Part shown: in pieces, positions 16,139-24,211 of the stretch
How the letters are laid out: every line of letters begins with the position of its first letter
How positions within the stretch are numbered: position 1 is the stretch's first letter
DNA from: an uncultured Microbacteriaceae bacterium
GTDB lineage: Bacteria; Actinomycetota; Actinomycetes; Actinomycetales; Microbacteriaceae
Direction of reading: 5' to 3'
Length of the DNA stretch: 64,000 nucleotides
Assembly (NCBI GenBank): GCA_903940225.1
Contig: CAJAKC010000022.1
Coordinates: 1-64,000, forward strand
Position numbers and translations under genes: made by a program
Notes under the pieces: generated by a model
The model's database searches: none
The model's input: only the letters and a program-made list of their open reading frames with translations
Told to the model about the DNA's origin: nothing

Positions 16139-16774
16139 ATGCGAGTGATTGTTGCCGACCACCCCCTCATCACACACAAATTGACGATGTTGCGGGACAA
16201 ATCGACCCCGTCGTCGGTTTTCCGCAAACTGGCCGACGAGCTCGTCACTCTCCTCGCCTACGAGGCGACGCGCGATGTTCGCGTCATTCCACACCACATC
16301 GAAACACCCGTTGCGCCGACCGAGGGAGTCATCCTCGCCGAGCCGCACCCCCTCATCGTCCCCATCTTGCGCGCCGGTCTGGGAATGCTCGACGGAATGT
16401 TACGACTGATGCCCTCGGCCGAGACCGGTTTCCTCGGAATGGTCAGGGATGAGCAAACACTTCAACCCACTGTGTACGCCGAACGACTGCCCGCCGACCT
16501 CACCGGTCGGCAGTGCTACGTGCTCGATCCCATGCTGGCGACGGGTGGCTCGCTCATCGCCGCGATTGAATACATTTTTGACCGCGGAGCGAAAGACGTC
16601 ACCGCCGTGTGCCTGCTTGGCGCCCCGGAAGGCGTCGAAGCGGTCAAGGCCGCCGTGGGAAATCGCGATGTAACCCTCGTACTTGGATCTCTCGATGAAC
16701 GACTCAACGAACACGGATATATCGTTCCTGGACTGGGTGATGCGGGCGATCGGCTCTACGGAGTTGCTGGGTAA
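16139..16774 (+). CDS. upp: uracil phosphoribosyltransferase
   Basis: This 211-residue pyrimidine-salvage enzyme makes UMP from uracil and PRPP. The PRPP-binding loop is [10 protein letters not shown] near residue 132; the uracil-binding end is [15 protein letters not shown]. The start is set by the standard [16 protein letters not shown]-terminus; a longer frame runs into tadA. Length is typical. Confidence 0.97.
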   Translation: MRVIVADHPLITHKLTMLRDKSTPSSVFRKLADELVTLLAYEATRDVRVIPHHIETPVAPTEGVILAEPHPLIVPILRAGLGMLDGMLRLMPSAETGFLGMVRDEQTLQPTVYAERLPADLTGRQCYVLDPMLATGGSLIAAIEYIFDRGAKDVTAVCLLGAPEGVEAVKAAVGNRDVTLVLGSLDERLNEHGYIVPGLGDAGDRLYGVAG

Positions 16775-16778
16775 GCGG

Positions 16779-16784
16779 TAAAAT
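16779..16784 (+). promoter_or_regulatory. -10 element TAAAAT of a leaderless promoter (orphan regulator)
   Basis: TAAAAT stands 6 bases before ATG 16791 and only 4 bases past the upp stop. Confidence 0.5.
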
Positions 16785-16800
16785 TTCGGGATGCCCGAAA
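16784..16800 (+). promoter_or_regulatory. palindrome centred on the start codon
   Basis: TTTCGGG-ATG-CCCGAAA: perfect 7-bp arms around the ATG of the orphan winged-helix regulator, touching its -10. It is a candidate operator or RNA hairpin. Confidence 0.45.
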
Positions 16801-17402
16801 ATCCCGAAGCGAACGCGCAATTGCGCGGTTTTGCGCTGTATGTCGGGGTGGACGAGGCGACTGCCGAAGCGGCGGGCACTTCGATTGCGGACATCGTCGC
16901 AACACTTCGTAAAACTCTCGACGACCAGGTGGCGGATTCCGAGAGTCACGTTGCCGTCGCCTATGCGCCCCCCGGACAGCGCGGGAAAAACCTCGACATT
17001 GTTCGGCTCGCGCTTCGCGAGCCGAAAGCCGTCGCTGAGCTGCTGCCGCCAAAGCCAACAACCACGAGCGCGGGCGTTGCCATCGACCTGTCCCGCAAGC
17101 GAGTCTTCATCAAGGACGAACCGGCACCACTGACTTACAAAGAATTCGAGCTGCTGCAATTCCTGGTTCTGCGCGAGGGTGTCACCGTAGACCGGAGCGA
17201 CATCATCGACACGCTATGGTCAGCGAGTGACGTTGACCGTCCCAACACGCGCACCATCGACGTACACGTGCGTCGACTTCGCAGCAAACTCGAACCGTTC
17301 GAGGACATCGTGCGGACGGTCCGCGGAATCGGATACCGCTTTGACCGCCACGCCGACGTGACCATCGACTTCGGAACGGGCCGTTCGCCCGACATGTTCT
17401 AG
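16791..17402 (+). CDS. orphan OmpR-type winged-helix regulator without receiver domain
   Basis: The 203-residue protein has a C-terminal Trans_reg_C-type winged helix (about residues 100-190: LTYKEFELLQFLVLREG, TRTIDVHVRRLRSKLEP, VRTVRGIGYRFD). The first ~95 residues show no phospho-acceptor receiver motif and resemble nothing I recognise. Similar receiver-less proteins occur in actinobacteria. Its ATG is embedded in a perfect palindrome next to a leaderless-type -10. The photolyase gene starts 6 bases after its stop, so the two may be co-transcribed. Confidence 0.78.
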   Translation: MPENPEANAQLRGFALYVGVDEATAEAAGTSIADIVATLRKTLDDQVADSESHVAVAYAPPGQRGKNLDIVRLALREPKAVAELLPPKPTTTSAGVAIDLSRKRVFIKDEPAPLTYKEFELLQFLVLREGVTVDRSDIIDTLWSASDVDRPNTRTIDVHVRRLRSKLEPFEDIVRTVRGIGYRFDRHADVTIDFGTGRSPDMF

Positions 17403-17408
17403 GTAATC

Positions 17409-18752
17409 GTGACCACCGCCCTCGTTTGGCTGCGCGACGACCTTCGGGTCGCCGACAATCCGGCGTTGACCGCCGCGCTGAAGACCGCGGAACGTGTCGC
17501 CGTGCTTTACGTTCTCGACGACGAATCGCCAGAAATTCGGCCACTCGGCGCCGCAAGCAAGTGGTGGTTGCATCACTCGTTGCGTGCACTCTCACGCGCC
17601 ATCTCCGAACGTGGCGGCCAACTAATCCTGCGGCGTGGGCCCGCCCGCCGTGTCGTGGCCGAGGTCGTCGCAGAAATCGGGGCGACGAGTGTTCACTGGT
17701 CACGACGATTTGGTGCCGCTCGGGCGATTGACTCCGACCTCAAAGCGACTCTGCCCGATGCACACAGCCACAACGGCACCCTGTTGCACGAACCGTGGTC
17801 GTTGCAGACCGGCGGCGGAACGCCATTCAAAGTTTTCACGCCGTTCTGGAAGGCGTACCGAGCCGGAGACCCCCCGCGCGACCCGTTCCCAGCGCCCGAT
17901 GCAATCCCCGGAGTTGAGGCTCCGAGTGACAGCCTGGAATCGTGGGATCTGCTGCCGTCAATTCCGTGGGATCACGAGTTCCCCGACACATGGTCACCCG
18001 GCGAGGCAGGGGGGCAGGCCCGTCTTGACCGCTTTGTTGCGCACGGGCTCGCGCTGTATCACCGCCGCGACGAACCGGGCGTGGAGGCGACGAGTGGTCT
18101 GAGCCCCCACTTGCGATTCGGTGAGATCAGTCCGTACCAGGTGTGGCACGGGATCGAGGCGGCGACAACGGCCGAAAACCACGCGAACGCGACGAGATTT
18201 CTCTCGGAAATCGGGTGGCGGGAGTTCTCGTACCATCAGCTCTTTCACAACACCGACATTCACGAGCGAAACCTGCGGTCCGAGTTCGACGGTTTCCCGT
18301 GGAGCCCGCCCGACCCGGCAATCCTCGGCGCGTGGCGCAGGGGAACAACGGGCATCTCGCTCGTCGACGCGGGAATGCGCGAACTGTGGCGAACGGGCAC
18401 CATGCACAATCGCGTGCGAATGGTCGCAGCAAGCTTCCTCATCAAAAACATCGGAATCGACTGGCGCATCGGGGAGGCATGGTTCTGGGACACGCTGGTC
18501 GACGCCGACGAAGCGAGTAATCCCGCGTCATGGCAGTGGGTCGCCGGCAGCGGTTACGACGCTGCCCCCTATTTCCGCGTTTTCAACCCCGAATTGCAGG
18601 CCGCGAAATTCGACCCCGACGCGACCTATCGGTTGCGCTGGGTCCCCGAATTCGGCACTCCGGTGTATCCCGAACCGGTCATTAGCCTGAGTGACAGTCG
18701 CGCACGTGCTCTCGCCGACTACACAACTATGCGGGGCGAGCGCCAACCGTAA
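17409..18752 (+). CDS. phr: deoxyribodipyrimidine photo-lyase
   Basis: This 447-residue flavoprotein repairs UV-induced cyclobutane dimers using blue light. The N-terminal antenna-binding domain starts TALVWLRDDLRVADNP. The C-terminal FAD domain includes GISLVDAGMRELWRTGTMHNR and ASWQWVAGSGYDAAPYFRVFNP, the class I CPD photolyase pattern. It uses a GTG start 6 bases after the orphan regulator. Its 3' end overlaps convergent psuK by 26 bases. Confidence 0.95.
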   Translation: MTTALVWLRDDLRVADNPALTAALKTAERVAVLYVLDDESPEIRPLGAASKWWLHHSLRALSRAISERGGQLILRRGPARRVVAEVVAEIGATSVHWSRRFGAARAIDSDLKATLPDAHSHNGTLLHEPWSLQTGGGTPFKVFTPFWKAYRAGDPPRDPFPAPDAIPGVEAPSDSLESWDLLPSIPWDHEFPDTWSPGEAGGQARLDRFVAHGLALYHRRDEPGVEATSGLSPHLRFGEISPYQVWHGIEAATTAENHANATRFLSEIGWREFSYHQLFHNTDIHERNLRSEFDGFPWSPPDPAILGAWRRGTTGISLVDAGMRELWRTGTMHNRVRMVAASFLIKNIGIDWRIGEAWFWDTLVDADEASNPASWQWVAGSGYDAAPYFRVFNPELQAAKFDPDATYRLRWVPEFGTPVYPEPVISLSDSRARALADYTTMRGERQP

Positions 18753-19614
18753 GCAAGCCACCCGCGGCGACGCGGGCGCCATTCTTTGCCGCTTCGACAG
18801 GGGAAGCCCCGTTGGCGAGCGCCGCGAGCATCCCCGCATTGAACGAGTCGCCGGCACCGGTCGGGTCGACCACGTCAACCGGGTCGACGCTGACGTGGAC
18901 AATGGGTTTTCCGCGCTCGGCGACCAACACGCCTTTACCGCCGCACGTCGTCACGACGAGCGGGAAACGCTCGGTCAATTTCTCGGTGGCGGTGGCGACA
19001 TCGGTGACCCCGGCAAGAATGCAGGCTTCGTCTTCGTTCGGTCGCAAGATGTCCACACCAGCACAGAGGTGAAGGAATTCATCCACTCCGAAGTCGGTGA
19101 TGAATCCCGCGGACGCCGGATCGACGCTGACAACGGCCTTGTGGGCGTGAGCGCGCGCGATGAGTCGCACCGCCGCTTCTCTTTTCGGTAGGTCGATAAT
19201 CGTGTGACCCGTGAAGTGCACATAATTCGCGATGGCGATCAAGTCATCCGGGACCGAGTCAAGGTCGAAAACAACGTTTGCCCCGCGGTCGGTCAACATC
19301 GTTCGCGCCTCACCCTCCACCAGGATGACGATTGTGCCGGTGGGGTGAATGGGGTCACCGGCAAGGTGTGTCTGAACACCGAATCGTTCGAGTTCGCTTG
19401 CGTGGCGTGCCACGTCGGCCTCGCCGAGGCGCCCGAAGAAATGCACGTCTGCGCCTATCGAACCCAACCAGGCAGCGGTGTTGGCCGCGGATCCGCCCGG
19501 ATGGCGCTCGATGGACGCAGGGGTATCCGTGTCGTGTCGAATCGGGCCACGCGGTCTCACGATGACGTCATCGATGACGTCACCAACGACGAGGATCAAT
19601 CCCGCAACGGTCAT
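18727..19614 (-). CDS. psuK: PfkB-family kinase, probable pseudouridine kinase
   Basis: This 295-residue ribokinase-like enzyme has the PfkB signature DPTGAGDSFNAG near residue 248 and an N-terminal substrate loop ERHPGGSAANTAAWLG. It overlaps the psuG stop by 4 bases, and psuK-psuG pairing is the known pseudouridine degradation module: phosphorylation, then cleavage to uracil and ribose-5-phosphate. Uracil could be recovered by upp, located about 2 kb away. Specificity is inferred from the neighbour; other nucleoside or sugar kinases look alike. Confidence 0.85.
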   Translation of the reverse strand: MTVAGLILVVGDVIDDVIVRPRGPIRHDTDTPASIERHPGGSAANTAAWLGSIGADVHFFGRLGEADVARHASELERFGVQTHLAGDPIHPTGTIVILVEGEARTMLTDRGANVVFDLDSVPDDLIAIANYVHFTGHTIIDLPKREAAVRLIARAHAHKAVVSVDPASAGFITDFGVDEFLHLCAGVDILRPNEDEACILAGVTDVATATEKLTERFPLVVTTCGGKGVLVAERGKPIVHVSVDPVDVVDPTGAGDSFNAGMLAALANGASPVEAAKNGARVAAGGLLTVGARPA

Positions 19615-20522
19615 GAATTCAGTCGGGCCCAGGCGGTGGCGATGTCACCCGCGACACGGATGTTGTTGCGGGCCAGATCGAGGTTGACCTCGAGGCTTCG
19701 ACCTGCCGATGCGTCGACGATGTACCCCAACAGGAACGGAGTGACGGCCTTACCGCGAATATCGGCGCGCTCGGCCGCCAGCAAGGCCTCGGCGAGCACG
19801 TGATCGTGTTCGCCGGGATCCCACTGCTTCTCGACGGGAATCGGGTTGGCGATGACAATTCCTTGGCCGTGGCTCGTATCGTCGTGGGCTCGCATGATAC
19901 GCGCTACTTCGTCCGCGTCTTTCGCCAGCCAGTCGAGCGTGAATCCGGAATCGGTCAGCCAAAACGAGGGGAACTTTGTCGTTCCATACCCAATGACGGG
20001 GACAGACAAGGTTTCCAATCGCTCGAGGGTCGCGGCGATGTCCAACACGGATTTCACGCCCGCCGAGACCACCGTGATGTTGGTGACGGCGAGAGTCGAG
20101 AGGTCGGCGGATTCGTCGAACGATTCGCTCGCATCACGATGCACCCCGCCCAGCCCGCCGGTGGCAAAGACGCGAATTCCGGCCCGTGCGGCGATGTGGG
20201 CTGTTGCGGCGACAGTGGTCGCACCGCTCAGACCTTTCGCCATCAGTATCGGTAGGTCCCGAACGCTCGCCTTAGCGATGTCGTGATCCGCAATTATTGC
20301 CAATCCGGCATCATCGAGACCGACCGTCGGGATTCCGTCAATGACGGCGATCGTGGCTGGCGTGACACCGGCATCACGCAAGATTGATTCGAACTCGTGG
20401 GCGGCCTCGCGGTTGCGGGGACGTGGCAGTCCGTGCGAAATGATGGTCGATTCGAGAGCCACTACCGGTCTACCTTCGCCAAGGGCGAGTTCAACCTCGG
20501 GGGCGATGTTCAGCGTCGTCAC
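19611..20522 (-). CDS. psuG: pseudouridine-5'-phosphate glycosidase
   Basis: This 303-residue enzyme breaks the C-C glycosidic bond of pseudouridine 5'-phosphate. Family hallmarks are ALESTIISHGLPRPRN near residue 23, VFATGGLGGVHRDA near 118, and TNITVVSAGVKSVLDI. The start is a GTG preceded by TAAGTT 6 bases upstream, with no Shine-Dalgarno. It is first of the psuG-psuK pair and diverges from a YbjT-like SDR across 35 bases. Confidence 0.95.
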   Translation of the reverse strand: MTTLNIAPEVELALGEGRPVVALESTIISHGLPRPRNREAAHEFESILRDAGVTPATIAVIDGIPTVGLDDAGLAIIADHDIAKASVRDLPILMAKGLSGATTVAATAHIAARAGIRVFATGGLGGVHRDASESFDESADLSTLAVTNITVVSAGVKSVLDIAATLERLETLSVPVIGYGTTKFPSFWLTDSGFTLDWLAKDADEVARIMRAHDDTSHGQGIVIANPIPVEKQWDPGEHDHVLAEALLAAERADIRGKAVTPFLLGYIVDASAGRSLEVNLDLARNNIRVAGDIATAWARLNS

Positions 20523-20528
20523 ACTGCG

Positions 20529-20550
20529 AACTTACCGCACCCCTTACTAT
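20529..20550. promoter_or_regulatory. divergent leaderless -10 elements (psuG / YbjT-like SDR)
   Basis: Minus-strand TAAGTT (20529-20534) lies 6 bases from the psuG GTG. Plus-strand TACTAT (20545-20550) lies 7 bases from ATG 20558. No clear -35 on either side. Confidence 0.45.
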
Positions 20551-20557
20551 CGGATTT

Positions 20558-22063
20558 ATGGCTCATCACCTTGCAGACGACCTCCCCGTCAGAATGGCGG
20601 CGGACGGACTCCCCGCGCGTGTCCTCGTCACCGGTGCAACGGGTTATATCGGCGGGCGTCTCGTCCGTGAACTGCTGGGCCACGGATACCGTGTGCGGGT
20701 GTTGGTGCGCAACGCCTCGCGCCTGCGCTATCACCCGTGGGTTGACAAGGTCGAGATTATTGACGGCGACGCGATGAATCCTGCCGACCTTGACCGTGCC
20801 TTTGCGTCAGTTGATGTCGCGTTCTATCTGTTGCACGCCCTGAATCAGAAAACTGGGTTTGAAGAACAAGAGCGAGTTCTTGCGGAATTGTTTGGCGCTT
20901 CGGCAAAGGCGGCGATGGTCTCACGAATTGTCTACCTCGGTGGAATGGTGGATTCGGAGACGGAGCTTTCCCCCCACCTGCGATCGCGCCAGGAAACGGG
21001 GGACGTGCTGCGGGAATCGGGTGTGCCGACGATTGAACTTCGCGCGGGCATCGTCATCGGCTCGGGAAGTGCATCGTTCGAAATGCTGCGCTATTTGACC
21101 GAGCGGCTGCCCATCATGACGACGCCCAAGTGGGTGAACTCGCGCACGCAACCAATAGCTGTTCGCGACGTCCTTCGCTACCTCGTCGGAGCGGTTTCTC
21201 TTGACCCGAAGGTTCACGGAGATTTCGACATTGGTGGGCCCGACGTCATCACGTATCGGGACATGATGCAAACGTATGCGCGGGTTGCTGGACTAACCAA
21301 ACGCATCATCATTCCGATTCCTGTGCTCACGCCGCGCCTGTCCAGCGGCTGGGTTGGGCTGGTGACACCGGTTCCGTATCGGCTCGCTCGGCGATTAGTC
21401 GCCAGCCTCAAGAACGAGGTCGTCGCCAGAGACGATTCGATTCGGAAGCTGATTCCCGATGCCGCGGGCGGACTGACCCCACTGGCGCGGGCCATCGAAC
21501 TCGCCCTCGCCAAGGTCAAAGAAGCGAAGGTCGACACCCGTTGGTCTGATGCGTCCATTCCCGGTGCGCCGTCGGACCCGCTGCCAACTGACCCCGATTG
21601 GGCGGGTGGGACACTGTACCAAGACATTCGTGTCGCGACGACGACTGATTCGGTTGAGAAGGTCTGGGAGCGCATCGAATCGATTGGCGGCGACAACGGC
21701 TATTCCCGAGCCACATGGGCGTGGGAAGTTCGTGGGTTCATAGACCGTATCCTTGGCGGCGTCGGCCTGCGACGCGGCCGTCGCGACCCAGCTCATCTTG
21801 TCGAAGGCGAAGCACTTGATTTTTGGCGAGTCGAAACGATTCGTCGACCTCACATTTTGCGACTTCGCGCCGAGATGCTCATGCCCGGTCGTGCGTGGCT
21901 GGAGTTCGTTGTGGACGAGGTAGATGGGTTGACGCGCATCACACAGTGTGCTCTCTTCGCTCCGCAGGGGCTCGCCGGACACGTTTACTGGTGGTGTGTC
22001 TGGCCAATGCACGGATTTGTCTTCCCGTCGATGGTCAACTCGATCGCCCGCGGAATTCGCTGA
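20558..22063 (+). CDS. NAD(P)-binding SDR with C-terminal DUF2867 (YbjT-like)
   Basis: This 501-residue protein has an extended-SDR/NmrA-type Rossmann domain at about residues 20-300 (VLVTGATGYIGGRLVREL). The DUF2867 domain at about 350-495 contains GGVGLRRGRRDP and GRAWLEFVVDE. Such two-domain proteins are common in actinobacteria and of unknown substrate. It is separated by only 25 bases from the downstream exporter, which seems to have its own -10, so it is probably its own transcription unit. Confidence 0.85.
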   Translation: MAHHLADDLPVRMAADGLPARVLVTGATGYIGGRLVRELLGHGYRVRVLVRNASRLRYHPWVDKVEIIDGDAMNPADLDRAFASVDVAFYLLHALNQKTGFEEQERVLAELFGASAKAAMVSRIVYLGGMVDSETELSPHLRSRQETGDVLRESGVPTIELRAGIVIGSGSASFEMLRYLTERLPIMTTPKWVNSRTQPIAVRDVLRYLVGAVSLDPKVHGDFDIGGPDVITYRDMMQTYARVAGLTKRIIIPIPVLTPRLSSGWVGLVTPVPYRLARRLVASLKNEVVARDDSIRKLIPDAAGGLTPLARAIELALAKVKEAKVDTRWSDASIPGAPSDPLPTDPDWAGGTLYQDIRVATTTDSVEKVWERIESIGGDNGYSRATWAWEVRGFIDRILGGVGLRRGRRDPAHLVEGEALDFWRVETIRRPHILRLRAEMLMPGRAWLEFVVDEVDGLTRITQCALFAPQGLAGHVYWWCVWPMHGFVFPSMVNSIARGIR

Positions 22064-22075
22064 ACCGCAAAGCCC

Positions 22076-22081
22076 TAGGCT
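22076..22081 (+). promoter_or_regulatory. -10 element TAGGCT of a leaderless promoter (EamA gene)
   Basis: TAGGCT lies 7 bases before ATG 22089. The intervening GGAG is a possible but too-close Shine-Dalgarno. Confidence 0.4.
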
Positions 22082-22088
22082 GGAGCGG

Positions 22089-22985
22089 ATGTCCTCAAAA
22101 CTCCGCAACGAACTACTGCCAGTGGCTGCCCTGCTGTCGGTGACAGCGTCGTGGGGTGCATCGTTCGTTCTCATGAAGGACGCCATCGAGCGCCAGCCCG
22201 TTCCCGACTTTCTCTTCACCCGCTTTGCCTTGGCCGCCGTGGTCATGATTCTCGTCCGCCCGCGCGTACTGCTGGACATCACGCCCCGCGTCTTGTGGAC
22301 GGGAAGCATCGCTGGAGCAGTGCTCGGGGTAGGGTTCATGACTCAGACGATTGGCTTGCAGCTTTCGACCGCCGCAATTACGGGATTCCTCACCGGGCTT
22401 TACGTCATCCTGACCCCGCTCATTGCCTGGATATTCCTCCGGCAAAGGCTCAGCCCGCAAGTTCTCATAGGTGCGGTACTCGCTCTCGGCTCGCTGGCCG
22501 TTTTGTCAATCACCGACATTGGCTTCAGTGAGGGAAGTTTCTGGGTCATCGCGTGCGCCGTGCTTTTCGCCGTCCACATCGTAGCCCTCGGGGTGTGGAG
22601 TCCCGGGAGTAGCGCCTACACGCTCACGGTCGTTCAAATCCTGATGGTGACATTCATCACTGGAGTGTGGACGCTCGCGGATGGTGACGGCTATGTGGCA
22701 CCGCCGGATGAAGGTGTCTGGACTGCCGTCATCATTACCGCGGTCTTTGCCACCGCCGCCGGGTTCCTTTTGCAAACGTGGGCGCAGGCTCGCATGGACA
22801 CCGGGCGCGTTGCCATTCTGCTAACCACCGAAGTACTGTGGGCGGGCATTCTCGCCGTCGGGGTCGGACAAGAACCGCTCACGATTCGACTCGTCATCGG
22901 TGGTGCGATTATGTTTGCGGCGATGCTCATCATTGAGTGGCCTACGAAGAAGACCCCCGAGCACCCGCTCGTTCATCTCGAATAG
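22089..22985 (+). CDS. EamA/DMT-family membrane exporter
   Basis: This 298-residue protein has ten predicted membrane helices in two EamA repeats. The first is marked by VTASWGASFVLMKDAI and FLFTRFALAA; the second has FATAAGFLLQTWAQARMDTGRVAILLTTEVLWA. DMT exporters of this type move amino acids or metabolites; the substrate is unknown. The start is chosen by the adjacent -10. It converges with an LCP gene 12 bases downstream. Confidence 0.9.
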   Translation: MSSKLRNELLPVAALLSVTASWGASFVLMKDAIERQPVPDFLFTRFALAAVVMILVRPRVLLDITPRVLWTGSIAGAVLGVGFMTQTIGLQLSTAAITGFLTGLYVILTPLIAWIFLRQRLSPQVLIGAVLALGSLAVLSITDIGFSEGSFWVIACAVLFAVHIVALGVWSPGSSAYTLTVVQILMVTFITGVWTLADGDGYVAPPDEGVWTAVIITAVFATAAGFLLQTWAQARMDTGRVAILLTTEVLWAGILAVGVGQEPLTIRLVIGGAIMFAAMLIIEWPTKKTPEHPLVHLE

Positions 22986-22997
22986 CGGGAGCGGTGA

Positions 22998-24095
22998 TCA
23001 ACCCCCCTGATCGAGTGCCTTGATCTTCTTACGCTTCGTGGGGATATAGCCGGACAGGGCGTCACGGCTCCAGAGGTTCTTGATCCATTGCATCTCGGTT
23101 TTGTTGACAAGGATTGCGTATTGCGAACCAACCATCGCTGACTTCTTTATCGGCATCGTGAACTGGTGAAGGTGACCAGACTCAAAAGGGCTCAACTCCG
23201 TTGCGGTCCGAACGATCCAACCCGAATCAAGTCCCGAGTCGACAATAAGGAGCTTTCCCACCGCTGCGGCAACCTGTGACATCTTTCCAGGGTCAGTCAG
23301 AAGTCCAATGGAAAGCATCTTCTCGGCGACCGCGGTGACAAACCGCTGTTGATTAGCGACGCGCGAAATGTCTCCGTCCGAAAAAGCGTGCCGTTCACGA
23401 ACGTAAGCGAGAGCGCGAGCACCCTCCAGAGTGATTTCTCCCTTTTCAAACCGGTAGCGGTTGCGCTCGTAGTTGTTGGTGTCCGAGGTGAAGGCAGTGG
23501 GATTGTTCAGCGTCACCCCGCCGAGAATCTTTGTCAACTTTTTGACGCCACTGAAGTCGATGAGGACGAAGTGGTCGATGTGAACGTCGAGGAATCCCTC
23601 CACCATCGAGACCGCGCAGGGCACTCCGCCATAGGACATGGCCCAGTTTGCTTTGCCCTTCCCGTAGCAGGGCATTGCGATCCACGTGTCACGCGGAATA
23701 GACATTATCTGGACGGTGCGGCGATCACCCGAGATGTGCATCACCATAATGACGTCCGAGCGGTTACCCCGCGCAGTGGGATCCGTGCCCAATCGACCTC
23801 GAGAATCACTGCCAAGAATGAGGATGTTCTGCGGAGCGTAGGGGGTTGTGTACGGTTCGGCAGGAGTCGGTGCCGCGGTGATAACGCCCTCCACCGAGGT
23901 GGTCGCCTCATCAAATTGTGCGGCAAGGAACCAGGCATAACCGGCGACAGTTCCCGTCACCGCAACGACAATCGCGACAACAACAGCGAGAATGCGTTTC
24001 GTCAGGCTTCGCTTGGGTGAGCGGGAGTGACGGATTTGACGTTCACGATGGCGACCACTCGGCACACCGTCGGAGGACTTATCGCTGTTATTCAT
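22998..24095 (-). CDS. LytR-CpsA-Psr (LCP) family cell-wall ligase
   Basis: This 365-residue protein has a basic cytoplasmic N-terminus, one membrane helix at about residues 30-52 (RILAVVVAIVVAVTG), and the extracytoplasmic LCP domain with LILGSDSRGR, GNRSDVIMVMHI and MSIPRDTWIA. LCP proteins transfer undecaprenyl-linked glycopolymers to peptidoglycan. I take the ATG at 24095, with TAGCAT 7 bases upstream; the frame continues further but without support. A second LCP gene lies at 50147-51343. Confidence 0.92.
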   Translation of the reverse strand: MNNSDKSSDGVPSGRHRERQIRHSRSPKRSLTKRILAVVVAIVVAVTGTVAGYAWFLAAQFDEATTSVEGVITAAPTPAEPYTTPYAPQNILILGSDSRGRLGTDPTARGNRSDVIMVMHISGDRRTVQIMSIPRDTWIAMPCYGKGKANWAMSYGGVPCAVSMVEGFLDVHIDHFVLIDFSGVKKLTKILGGVTLNNPTAFTSDTNNYERNRYRFEKGEITLEGARALAYVRERHAFSDGDISRVANQQRFVTAVAEKMLSIGLLTDPGKMSQVAAAVGKLLIVDSGLDSGWIVRTATELSPFESGHLHQFTMPIKKSAMVGSQYAILVNKTEMQWIKNLWSRDALSGYIPTKRKKIKALDQGG

Positions 24096-24102
24096 TACAT
24101 CA

Positions 24103-24108
24103 ATGCTA
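24103..24108 (-). promoter_or_regulatory. -10 element TAGCAT of a leaderless promoter (LCP gene)
   Basis: Minus strand: TAGCAT-TGATGTA-ATG, a 7-base gap with no Shine-Dalgarno. Confidence 0.5.
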
Positions 24109-24199
24109 ATCGCACGTCGGTGCCGTTCCTGCCGTTTGAGCGGATCGCGGATTGTGCACCCGTGGAGCGTTGTCGGTGGAGTCCGCGACACGCGGTGGA

Positions 24200-24205
24200 T
24201 AGGAT
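24200..24205 (+). promoter_or_regulatory. -10 element TAGGAT of a leaderless promoter (acetoacetyl-CoA synthetase)
   Basis: TAGGAT stands 6 bases before ATG 24212. A second in-frame ATG follows 2 codons later. Confidence 0.5.
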
Positions 24206-24211
24206 TCGCTC

